Assembly: GCA_026826555.1 (NCBI GenBank)
Contig: JAKSZT010053837.1
Span: forward strand, 2,793,687 to 2,857,686
Origin: Tolypeutes matacus
Taxonomy: Eukaryota; Chordata; Mammalia; Cingulata; Chlamyphoridae
Direction: 5' to 3'
DNA length: 64,000 nt
The notes under the pieces are model-generated. The model saw nothing but the letters and a program-made list of their open reading frames with translations. It was not told the DNA's origin and did no database searches. Made by a program: the position numbers and the translations under genes. Below, in pieces: positions 21,441 to 32,245 of the stretch (positions are counted from its first letter, which is position 1; each line of letters begins with the position of its first letter).

Positions 21441-22479
21441 AGAAAAAAAGTGTAACCGAACAAAGCATGTGGGATGGGAAAGGAAAAATCTAATACCAAA
21501 TACATGACTAGACTCCACTTGATTCAGCAAGAATTCAAAGAGATGGCAACAAAGAATATTCTGATGTTACGAGACTGGACACCAGGAGACTGGTCATACT
21601 GTTAATGAAACAGGGATGCTGAAGGAAGAATTAATTTGAGGGAGAAGATGGTAAGCTCATGCCTGAACATGATAAACTAGAAAGCAAGCTGGACATACAG
21701 GAGTGTTCCCCTGCAAGTCTAAAGAGATTCTAGGATGGTCATGAAAGGTTCATTCCAGAATGGTCGTGGAGGTCCCTGGAGCACCGAAAAGTACAAATGC
21801 CTAGGAGACTGCATACTTCCCATGTTAAACTGTGGTTAGTTAAGCTTTTCAGGGCACATCCATCACCCTGGGTCAAGTCACTTGGGACTGACCCTTCTTA
21901 TATCTGTTTGAATTTAGCTGTCTTCTTGTCTCAAATTTTACTTTTAAATTGTTTTAATGTCATTTTTAGCTTCCTCAAATGAGCATCACATTTTCCCTTT
22001 ATGCTAATTCCAACCCTGATCCAATGGGGAGAAAAGCAGTTGGGGTGGGGTGTGCATGTAGGGGTGAAGGGGGACAGGCCATGGATCTAGGTCACATTTG
22101 GAGTTTTTATTTGGTATTCTATGCAGCTTCATGTATAAAACATCTGCTTTGCTTAAATTTGCTTTTCAAAAAATGTTGGCTTCTACTGAAATCCCTTTTG
22201 TTTTAAAAAATGGCTGTCATGTCTTTTATACAGTCACCTTTTACTTTTGCCCCAATTTTCCTACCCACAAAATGGAGATGTCTCTCAGACAAATTGTTTT
22301 GATCCCGAGCCTTTGCTTGCCAATCTCACCAAGGAGAGATATGGCACTATGTTGGGGCAGAGGTGACAGTGACCTGGCGGGAGATCGGCTAGAAATGTGA
22401 TGACGCCATGAAAAAGCCCATGTGATCCCAGGGCGTGTGAAGAAATAGGAAGACGCGAGGCAGTAACTCTGAATTAGTC
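21441..22479. other. Intergenic sequence, unassigned
   Basis: No gene, repeat or structured element could be supported here. Confidence 0.35.
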
Positions 22480-22780
22480 ACACTACAGTCTGAATTAAGA
22501 CTACTGTATTCAGTGTTGGTCACCACTGTTCAAAAGGGATGCGAAGAAATTGGAGCGACTGTGGAAACAAATAACAAAGATGATTAAAGGGCTAGAAAAT
22601 AGGTTCTAGGATGAAAGGTAAAAAGCTGTATTGCTGTCTCCAGAAGGGTAGACTAAGGAGGGGCATGAGACTGAAGACTTTTTTAAGAGGATGGTTAAAA
22701 GAATGATAGAACACCAGAAGGGGCAGTGGAGGAAGATTGTGAACAAACCTAAGAGGAGAGAAAGTGCTCTTGATGATTTA
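22480..22780 (+). mobile_element. L3/CR1-like LINE 3' fragment
   Basis: It contains TGTTGGTCACCACTGTTC, then ACAAAGATGATTAAAGGGCT and a matching downstream run. This is the characteristic 3' sequence order of mammalian L3/CR1 elements. Strongly diverged. Confidence 0.6.
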
Positions 22781-23353
22781 AGCCATGGCTATCCTTTCAC
22801 CCCTTCCTATACCCATGGCAGACATTAATTGATCATAACACTCTTTGCTGCTGAACTCGGACCAAGCCTCGAAATCATTGTTCAGAACTCCAGGCAGCCT
22901 CTACCAGTCTTTCGGAATTTTAATTTAGGAAAATACCCACTTGCCACCTTAACTTTAGACATTCAAACTTTTTGAGGATTGGAGGTTTGACCAGGTGATT
23001 TCTGACTCAGCAAAAATCTTTCCAGCACCATGGTTATATTAAATTAGTTAAATGAGTTTCATGAGGAATAGACTTAATTTGTAGATGATAGTGGATCCAG
23101 GTGCTTTTAGCAAAGAGACATCTTTGGAAAGCTTTTAGTGAAGGAATTGGGGGTTTTGCTACTATTTTAACCTATGCAGTTTAGTTGTCCTCTCAAACAA
23201 GCTCTTCACAGGCAGTTGAGAAAGTCTCAGAATGTTGACAAACTTGAACAAAAAGAAATATTTTGATGGAGCCAGGCATCAGGAAAGAGTTTCTTCCAGG
23301 ACCTCCTCTTTAGAATGTGCTATTTGGCCCAGGAAGGGAGAGTTGGGCTCTAG
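22781..23353. other. Intergenic sequence left of the 52-bp array
   Basis: No recognised gene or repeat. The right part may still belong to the diverged L3 element. Confidence 0.35.
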
Positions 23354-23357
23354 GCTG

Positions 23358-23564
23358 ACCTTGAATGCTGATTGGCTAAGGAAGGCATCTTGATGCCCTA
23401 ACAAAGTGGACCTTGAATGCTGATTGGCTGAGGAAGGCATCTTGATGCCCTAATGAAGCTGACCTTGAATGCTGATTGGCTAAGGAAGGCATCTTGATGC
23501 CCTAACGAAGTGGACCTTGAATGCTGATTGGCTGAACAAGGCATCTTGATGCCCTAATGAAGCT
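23358..23564. repeat. Four 52-bp tandem units, each with a CCAAT box and a palindrome
   Basis: Units start at 23358, 23410, 23462 and 23514, each beginning ACCTTGAATGCTGATTGGCT. Every unit has an inverted CCAAT box (ATTGG at 23371, 23423, 23475 and 23527) in a CTGATTGGCT context, and the palindrome GGCATC-TT-GATGCC. Odd units share CTAA(C) plus AAGTGG and even units share TAATGAAGCT, so the array is a doubled 104-bp dimer. The unit length is close to five helical turns. Confidence 0.97.
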
Positions 23565-24439
23565 AATTGAAATCTCTGCATTTTCTGTAGCTCTGAATGC
23601 ATCGTTAGGAAAAAAAAACAAAACAAAACCCAACAACAGTGGTTTTCTGACATCCAGTTTCTGGGAGGTAAACAGTAATAAATGGCAGATCAAGAAGTTG
23701 AAGGGCAGAAATCAATACTTGCTGTTACAATGTGGTAAATTATGAAAAGCCTTGGACAAGAGGGGTGGATGTTGTTTTTCAGATCATGCTGTTGACATTT
23801 TAGTTTTTCATACATTTCCTCATTCCTTGTGGAACTATATACCCCAAGTATGAGGGCTATATAATTGACCAGTTGAAAAGGCACAGGTAATTCGTGATGG
23901 TAAGATCTGAATATTCTTCTCTACCATCTAATTTCTCTAAACTATTCTAATGACGACTAGCATAGTTTATTTTGCTGAAGTATATAGCCTTTCAATCACA
24001 AAGTAGATGAAAATGAAATAAAATAAAACCAAGAGAAATAACCGTGCTTTAAAATAACCTTAGGAATTTCCTGTTTCAAGAGCAGTGTCTTTCTCAGTGC
24101 CATTTGGCTCATAAACATACATTCCAGAGCCACTAAATTTGACATACAAAAATAAGAGGGCTTAAAAACAAAACAAAACTCTTTCTTCCAATGATGCCAG
24201 CAACAATTTTTACCATTTTCAAATATAAATTCACCGATTTTCATCAAGTAAGATATGTGGGTATACTAACTTGAATTTCTCCCCTGAAAAAAATAAACAA
24301 AACATAAGTCTTCAAAGATAATATTTGCTATTTTTTTTTTGTTTTGTGTTTATTGATTTTCCTCTCTTTTTCTTTCCCTTCTTCCCCCTCCCCCCTTCTT
24401 TCTTTTTCAGAAGGGGGTAGTAACTTGGAATTTGAGTTA
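23565..24439. other. Intergenic sequence, unassigned
   Basis: Contains a T/CT-rich low-complexity patch at about 24332-24412. No gene or dated repeat recognised. Confidence 0.35.
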
Positions 24440-24456
24440 AGAAGGCTGCTGTTAGG

Positions 24457-27400
24457 TAATGCACACCCATGTTCATAGCGGCATTATTCACTATTGCCAA
24501 AAGTTGGAATCAACCCAAATGCCCTTCAACTGATGAATGAATAAACAAATTGTGGTATATACATACAATGGAATATTACTCAGCTGTAAGAAGAAATACA
24601 GTATTAACACATGGGATAACATGGATGAATCTTAAGGACCTTATGCTGACTGAAGCAAGCCAGGAACTGAAGGACAAATATTACATGACCTCACTTATAT
24701 GAATTAAGCAAATTGAGCAAACTCACAGAGAGCTAGAGCCTGGAAGATAGGTTTATAGGAGACAGAAAGGGAGAAGAAGGTTGTGAGTCAATACCCATAT
24801 GGGCAAAATCTATGCTAAGGTGGAATTGTGTAGTTGTGCAGTGGATGGGCATGACAGTGGTGCAGTGATGCTATTGGGCTGGGCAGGCTTCTGGGGAGTG
24901 TGTGAGTGTTCATCTTGTCATAGTGTGTTGTATCAGTGGATGGAGTCCCACACAATGAATGGGAAGGTGTTGGACTCCCATCTTGGGGAGTCCTGCTATG
25001 TTCTCAAATAGAGGGACGGGATCTCTTGAGACCATAGACAGTGCCTAATAGAGGAGGACAGAACAGTATGTCAAGCCCTCAGTGTTGTTGCGAGTAACTA
25101 TGAAACTTGTTCTTCAAGGAGTAAAGCCTGGTGGTTGCTGTGAGCCTCGAGGGGAAGGGGAGGGAGGAATAAAATAGATGGAACATGGGGCATTTTGGGG
25201 GCAAAGGAACTGTTCTACATGATCTTGCAATGATGGATACAGGCCATGTCAAATTTCATCAAAACTTATAAAAGTGTATGGTTCAAAATGTAAACCATAA
25301 TGTAAACCATTGGCAGTGATTAGTAGCTATGTTTCAATATTTGTACATCAATTGTTACAGATGTACCATCCACATATAAAATGTTATTAATAGGGGAAAG
25401 GGGAAAAGCAGGAGGATGTTGGGTATATGGAAATCCCCTATATTCTGTATGTGGCTTTTCTGTAACCTAAAACTTCTTTGAAGACAAATTGAAAAAAGTA
25501 AGGCACTGGGGGAATAAATGGAAGAAAATGTCACTGTACATACAGGACAATGAATTTTACAGTGGTGAAAGACAATGTCAAAATTAAGAAAAATATATTT
25601 TTTTCATTATTTTGTATTATTCCAGATTTTTAAATTTTCTTTAAAATTTTTGTACTTTATTTCTTATTTTTAAAACTATCATTATTGTTTCATTTTCCCA
25701 TCAATTGTATGTCATTATTTTGTTGGCTTCATTTTTGAAAAGTTTTGGATCCCAGAAGGGTTACAACTATAACAGGGGAGGATCATTGGGGCGGGGTGTC
25801 AGTGACGGGGAGGAGGTTCACCTGGGACATACATATAAGGCATATGAATGTGTTCAAATGTTCATGGGGCATTGTCACAATGGGTGGAGACCCACACAAT
25901 AACCGAAAGAATATTGAATTCCCATCCTAGGGAGCTCTGCCACAATCTCTAATGGAACAGCAACAATGCCCCAAGTATAGGGGCAATGACTAGTGAAGGA
26001 GGCTGCTCCATTGATGGGCCCTTGATATTGATGACTGTACTTATGAAACTTTACTTTTGAAATTGAAACTTAGCCTAGTATTATAGAGTGCCTAAGAATT
26101 ACCTCCTGAGAGCCTCCCTGTTGCTCAAATGTGGCCTTTCTCTAAACTGAACTCAGCATATAAATGCATTACCTTCCCCTCTCCCCCCGCCCTAGCGAGG
26201 GACATGACTCCTGGGGATGAGCTTCTCTGGCACTGAGGGATTAGTACCAAGCATGAACTAACAATGCAACTGGAGAAAGACCTTGATCAAAAGGGGGAAA
26301 AGGTAAAGACAAATGAGTTTATATGGCTAAGAGACTTCAAAGTGAGTTGGGAGGTCTTTCCAGAGGTTACACTTATACACATCTCAGCAGGATCTCATTG
26401 ACTGCCAAAGTAGATACTACCACAAATAGCAGGGCTCCTGAGGGTTCTGGAGACATTCAGACACTACAGTGAGGGCAGATAGCTCAGGAGTTTGGTGCCC
26501 TGCCAGTGGGCCCTACTTTGGAATTTATGCTCCCCAGTGTGACAGGTTGGACTCAGTTGTGGTTTCTCTACACATGGCTCTTCTGACCCTTCCATTTGAA
26601 GATATAATTAGTACTAGAGTTGATAGGTGTATGCCCAAGAGACTTAAATCTTTGGGCTGTCCGTGTACCAGCTGGGCCCTGAATCTCAATGGAGTTTCAA
26701 CACCTACTCTCCAGTTCATTGGGCTCACCCAGGACAACTAACAAGGAGATGATGATGGACAACGGCCATCCCAAGGAACTGAGAGAGTCTACAACTACAA
26801 GCAAGAGGGTTCCATCCATCTGCCCTATGGGATTCAAGCCCCCTCTTAATTAGAGGTGGAGTGGACATTACCATCCCAGAATCCTCAGGATTGGGGAATG
26901 AACTATGGACCAAAGTAGACTTACTGGTATTCTACCATAGACTTATTGTGACTCTCACAATGTAAGAACATATATCATTGATGTGGAGTAGCCACTGGAG
27001 GTTCTGAGGGCAGGGAGGGGGAAAAACAGGTGCAATACAGGTCAGGGAGAAGGAAGAACGGGTGTAATAGGGGGGCATTTTTGGGATTTGGGAATTGTCA
27101 TGAATGACATTACAAGGACAGATACAGGCCATTGTATGTCTTGCCATAACCTGCAAGATTGAGTGGGAGAGAGTGTAAACTACAATGTAAACTAAAATAT
27201 AATCCAAGCTTAGTGGCAGTGCTCCAGAATGTGTTCATCAATTGTAACGAACGTACCACACTAAAGAAGGATGTTGTTGATGTGGGAAAATGTGAGAGGT
27301 GTAGGGAGCAGGGTATATGGGAATCCCCTTTATTTTTTATGTAACATTTATGTAATTTAAGTATCTTTAAAATATATATATATATATATATATTAATTTA

Positions 27401-27509
27401 TTTATTTTTTTATTGTGGGTAAAAATAAAAATTTTCACAATACATACCAATATTTGTAAAATGATATATAATATATATGCATATATGTGCTAAAAAATAT
27501 ATTTTAGAA
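24457..27509 (+). mobile_element. Xenarthran-type L1 insertion, 5' truncated, two related 3' UTR modules
   Basis: It opens inside the end of ORF2: CACCCATGTTCATAGCGGC and GGTATATACATACAATGGAA are classic L1 text. A long 3' UTR follows with a module ending about 25500 (GGGTATATGGAAATCCCC) and a second, related module ending about 27340 (GGGTATATGGGAATCCCC), then AT-rich sequence. The flanks AGAAGGCTGCTGTTAGG (24440-24456) and AGAAGGCTTCTGTTAGG (27510-27526) look like a 17-bp target duplication with one mismatch. No intact ORF. Confidence 0.75.
27372..27393. repeat. (AT)n microsatellite
   Basis: Eleven AT units in the AT-rich tail of the L1 insertion. Confidence 0.95.
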
Positions 27510-27900
27510 AAGAAGGCTTCTGTTAGGAAATTCTGTTTTATAGTTGCTGATTAGGCTGATAATCAGAAAAGTGTACTAGATCTAATAGGTTGAGATTTCT
27601 TGCATCTAGTCACACATGCAGAGAGTACTTCCACTGCTTCCATTACCTTCTACACCTGCTCGGTTGGAGCCTCAAGAGTCGCCCACCGCAGTGCCCCTCC
27701 GTGCAGCGGCATTGCACCGACAGAGGACGGGTTGGCTCTTAGTCCCCTCCCGTCTGCCTCCTGATTACAGGGGGTAGTAGCTGGGCTCACCTGACCACCC
27801 ATGGAACAACCTGTAAGGGGAGCCCAGGAGAAGGGAAGGCCTCCTGTCAGATTAAAGAACATTTATTTTGAAATAGAGTTTTAAAAAAAAGGCAACCAGG

Positions 27901-28004
27901 GGAGGAGATGTAGCTCAAGTGGTTGAGCACCTGCTTCCCATGTACGAGGTCCTGGGTTCAATCCCTGGTATGTGAAAAAAAAGAAAGAAAGAGAAAAGGC
28001 CACT
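27901..28004 (+). mobile_element. DAS-like tRNA-derived SINE
   Basis: It begins GGAGGAGATGTAGCTCAAG, has GGGTTCAATCCCTGG (B box) and a short A/GAAA tail. The 10-bp duplication GGCAACCAGG at 27891-27900 and 28005-28014 marks its target site. Confidence 0.85.
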
Positions 28005-28114
28005 GGCAACCAGGATGACCTCAGGGCTTGGGGACATAGAATTGATGGTTTGAGGAACGATGACTTAAGGCCAGAAGAGAAAGAAAAGTGAGCTCTCACC
28101 TCTAACCCCACATG

Positions 28115-28165
28115 TACCTCCCTGGATGGTAAGTGATGGTAAGTACCTCCCTGGATGGTAAGTGG
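28115..28165. repeat. 29-bp tandem duplication
   Basis: GTACCTCCCTGGATGGTAAG occurs at 28115 and again at 28144, giving about 1.8 copies of a 29-bp unit. Confidence 0.9.
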
Positions 28166-30435
28166 TAAGCTTGTTCTATTACTTTTTTTTCCCATTGTTT
28201 TGCCAGAGCCAAATACATTGCCTGATGCAGAGTAGTAGACACTTAGTGATTGTTTGTTGGAAAAATGAAGTGAATGAGAAAATAAAGAATCATTGCCTTG
28301 AGTCATGACGGAGAAATAGGTTTTCATTGAAACGTGAAGGACATAGGGTATATCTATGTGGGAATTTCTTGGCGGGGAGCATTGGTGAAATCTGTACGGG
28401 TTATTGAGAATTTCATGCAATCTAAGGAGAGTCATAATCACCACAGAATTTCAAAGATTTTGGAATGATTTCAGTGCGCCCCCAGGAGGAGGGACATGGA
28501 CTAGCCACTGGCTGGCTCCCATCCCTCCTTTGACGTTACGATTCTGACTGTCTGCAAGGTTTTCCCCCTTTCCCTGGCTGCGTCTATTTTCTCGGACAAT
28601 TCTAATTTCCTGACAGACAGTTCTGTGTAAATTCCACATGCCAGAGAAGCCAAGAGTAAAAGGGTCATGTGAAGTCGGAGAGTGGGTTGGAGAGGACCTG
28701 GAAGACGAAAGCAGTTGATTAAGATGTAAGAAATGAGTTCAGAATTTTTTTTTCCAACCTGAAGATAAATAAGCACAGAGGACACCCCATCAGTCTTGGA
28801 TCAATAAGGTTTATTTTATAATAATAAGAAGGATGCATTTCCATCTTGCAGGTACCTCTTCACTGCTGTTTTGGGGCTACCTATGGGGTGGGAAGGTGTC
28901 ACCTGCTTACTGATGGGACCATGGGGCCTCCTAGGCGAGAACCAGCCCTGAAGCAGTGCTGGCCAAGCCACCCAGTTACAAATGAGGTTAGCATCCCTGT
29001 CCTGCTGAGTGTCTGGCCCCCGTCTGTTATTTCACACTCTGACACTAGATGTCAGGGAAACACTAAGCGGTCCCATTTCAGCTCTCACCCCTCAGGAGAA
29101 AGGAAGGCTGCCTGCAGAGAGAAATCAGGTATTGAAAACTGGCAAATTCCCCTCTGTGAGCCACCGAGGACACTGGGGCTCCGATACCAAAACATCGCTC
29201 CCTGCTCAAGCCCTATTAGACGTACTCTTGATGCTGTTAAATCCCATTTACAGAATGGGTTAGATCGAGATCACTTCATAAAAATAGATTTTTTTTTTTT
29301 GAAAAAATGAAAACCATCAATTTACCCTTTCAATTTTATTACAAAAGATATTCAATTTTACTTAAAAAAGGACAGAAGATATAACATGGCCATGTTCTTA
29401 TCATCCTTTTTTTTAGTGAATTGGGGAATAGCTAAACCAACTGAAAATTACAAGAAAATCTCATAAGATCAGTCCAATACTCTTTAGTAGATCCTTTCAT
29501 TTTGCAAAAGTGGCGTTCTGTTTTAAATGCTATTCAGTAAAAATGTGGTTTTACTGTAGAGTAACTAAATCTTGGCCTGCTTTCATTATAGTGTCTGATT
29601 CCCAAGGCTCTCGGCCCCTTAGCAGGCGTTCTGCTGTAATAGAAAACCACGTGCTTTTTCATTACTGTAGATGGCAGATTCAGAAATTTTTCTTTTCTTT
29701 GTTTTTTTTTATGACTTGAAAGAAGGCAATGTGAACAAACTGGAATCAGACAGGACAGTGGTAAAGGACAAGCCAGAAAAAGATACACGGCTATTTTTTT
29801 TCCTCTATTCCAAAGGGTCACAACCATGATGTCCTCATTCTCAGTCATCTTTTGGAATTAACGAGTCATCTACAGGCCCAAGGTTAAAAATAGCAAGCCC
29901 TGTGGAGGGAGGCGCCCATGGCGGGAGGGCGGCTCTGCCAGACTTGGTGGAGCTGCCCCGCCTGTGGAAAGAAGTTCCAGGAGTCTTCTTGGATTATAAA
30001 GCCATTCTATCATCATCAAAAATAGCATTATTAGTACTGCAGGGGTGTGCCCTTCATTTATTTGTGAGCTGGATGTTGTGCAAGGTCCAGGGGATGCAAA
30101 AAAAGAAGATAGAGCTTCTCTGAAGGCTCAGGGTGGAGGTGGGAGAGAGACACGCAAACAAACCATTCTCCTGTTGACCACAGATATTTACAACGATTGC
30201 TCGGTGTCACGTACACCTGGACAGTCCCAACTTCTTGGAACTTCTGGATAAATATTGATGCGGACAATTTTTTTTTTTGTCAGTTTCATAGCATAACTCA
30301 GATGAGAGGAGGATTTAGACAGAAATGAAAACATGGAGGGCTGCCGGTACGATTGATTGATGGACTGATTAATAAAAAACGACCCACGTGCCAGCTACCA
30401 TCCTAAGAATTTTGCAACTTTTTTTTTTTTTCTCC
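28166..30435. other. Intergenic sequence, unassigned
   Basis: Only short homopolymer runs (near 29289, 29700 and 30270) are visible. No gene or confident repeat. Confidence 0.35.
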
Positions 30436-30780
30436 TTGAGGCTTTTGCGCCTGCTGTTTTCCCTGCCCGAAACCCTCTTTCTCCAGGTCTTCGCTTGACT
30501 GGCTCGTTGTCCTCGTTCAGATTTCAACGCAAAGGCACCTTCCTAGAGAGGCTTTCAGTGAGCACCAGTTTAACTGGGTTCCCTTCCAGCCTTGCCTTCT
30601 CTGCAATACTCTGCTGCACTTCCAGTTGCCGTTATCTGAATGGTTTCCTTCATCTGTTTACTTGTTTATGGGCACCGCCACACCCAGGTCACACATGCCT
30701 CGTCAGAGCAGGGGCTGTCGCCACTCACTGCGGCCGAGTGCCCAGAAGGGTGCTGGGCTCTCAGAATGTGCTCGAGGGGT
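30436..30780 (+). mobile_element. L2 LINE fragment, 3' portion
   Basis: It follows the L2 3' layout: TTGCGCCTGCTGTTTTCCC, CTAGAGAGGCTTTC, TTTGCAATA-type linker, CAGAGCAGGGGCTGTC and GGTGCTGGGCTCTCAG. CpG-rich for an old repeat. Confidence 0.65.
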
Positions 30781-30824
30781 GTGTGAGCCCCGGTTTCCTG
30801 GGCTAGAAAATGTATGGGAGGTTG

Positions 30825-31200
30825 ACTTATGGACCCAGCAAACTCATTTTTAATCTGAATCCCATTCCCGTGGCTGTGGGCCCATTGTCAATGGACCTCG
30901 TGAAGATTTTTTTTTTAAGTTAGGGTATGGACCAACTAAATCAGGGAGGGTCTTAATCCACAATATTGGACGCCTTATAAAAAGGCCGCACAGAGAAGCC
31001 AGACGTCAGCGGAGCCTGGAGGACTGAAGGAGAGGACATGGCCCTGTGGTGGGAAAGCCAAGGATGGTGAGCACTGCCACAACCAGCACAGGATGCCTTG
31101 CCGGTATCTTGATTTTGGACTTCTAGCCTCAAAACTGTGAGCCAATTAGCCAAGTAACCCATTGTGTCATAGCAGCCTGGCAAACCCAGGCAAAATAAGT
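30825..31200 (+). mobile_element. MLT1-like LTR (ERVL-MaLR), partial
   Basis: Landmarks: CCTTATAAAAAGGCC near 30972, CTTGATTTTGGACTTCTAGC near 31109, AAAACTGTGAGCCAATTAGC near 31132 and CATAGCAGCCTGG near 31168. This is the forward order of the 3' half of MaLR LTRs. Confidence 0.7.
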
Positions 31201-31699
31201 CTATGCATAGTCATCGGGTAGAATCACGTACAGATTAGCAGTGACAGCGAAGCACCTAGCACGCATGCCTGGTTAGTGTTAGGAGAGCAGTAAACGGGAC
31301 TTCCATTCTCTCTAGCCCAGATCGCAAACTCACCTCCGGTTTCCTAACATTATACGAATTCCATGTCTCTAGCCCAGGTTCGCTCACCCCCTCTCCTCAG
31401 CACTCCACCACGGTCGTTAGTGTAACTGTGCCCCCTGGTGGCCTTATCGGATATGACACATGGTGGAGAATGGACGTACTTGTGAAGGAGAGACCTGTTT
31501 ATGGACCATTCTCAGGTTATTTCAAGAGGAGACATTAGCCCAAAGTTCAGATAAAAGTCCAGCACACAGAAATTACAGTCTCCATATGCGGTCGGTCATG
31601 AAATCTGCATCCCCTCTATGGCCTGGCTGTCTAGCCTCATTTGAAAAACCAGCCTTGAATTGCTCTCCCTTCCTCATATTCTCCTTCTTCAAGTGGAGA
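31201..31699. other. Intergenic sequence with a strong CTCF-like motif
   Basis: No gene or confident repeat, but it contains the 14/14 CTCF match at 31428-31441. Confidence 0.4.
31428..31441 (-). promoter_or_regulatory. CTCF motif, perfect core match
   Basis: The minus strand reads CCACCAGGGGGCAC, matching all 14 positions of the CTCF core CCASYAGRKGGCRS. It lies outside any repeat I can name. Motif match only; occupancy is unknown. Confidence 0.6.
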
Positions 31700-32245
31700 A
31701 GTCATTTTCCTAAAGCTAAGATTTTCTCAGGCCATTACTCTGTTCAAGAAATTCAACAGCCCCCTATTTTATGAAGAATAAATTCCCAGCTTCAAAGCCT
31801 GGGCTCAACCTGCTTTTCCAGTTTCAGACTCTTCCATTCTTTCCCTGCCCCCACTTTATGTGATTATGCATAAGGCATACTTGACCACACCTCAGAGTCT
31901 GCCTCTACTTTATCAAAGCCGTGTCTGCCTCCATGCTGCTCTCTCCATCTGAAATGCTCTCCCCTGTTTCTGCCTGCTGGCTGGACCCCACACTATTCAA
32001 GGCCAGCTCAAAGGCTCTGGCCCCAACAACTGCCCCCAGCCCCCCATACCCCTCTTGAAGTCTACTGCTTCCATGGGCCATAGTTCATACTTCCACCATG
32101 GCAATGATATTCTGCCTTGTAATAGCTTTAGCTTTTTACAGGCTTGTCTTTGCCAGGTTCATAAGTTCCTTTAGGGCAGGAAGGATGTTTTGTTTACTTT
32201 AATGCAGGGTTCTGTGCACAGTAGGTCAATAATATTTATTGATGG
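31700..32245 (+). mobile_element. L2 LINE fragment, 3' portion
   Basis: CAGGCCATTACTCTGTTCAAG, GAAATGCTCTCCCCTG and the tail GGGCAGGAAGGATG, TTCTGTGCACAGTAGGTCAATAA (read in pieces) follow L2 order, ending at a TATTTATTGA-type end. Confidence 0.6.

Noticed and set aside
23358..23564. CRISPR-like array
   Set aside because: Units are contiguous with no unique spacers, and the context is mammalian.
27881..28444. 187-codon open frame on the minus strand
   Set aside because: It runs antisense across a DAS SINE and a 29-bp duplication; a chance frame.
28473..28488. CTCF-like CCTCCTGGGGGCGC on the minus strand
   Set aside because: Two core mismatches; weaker than the reported sites.
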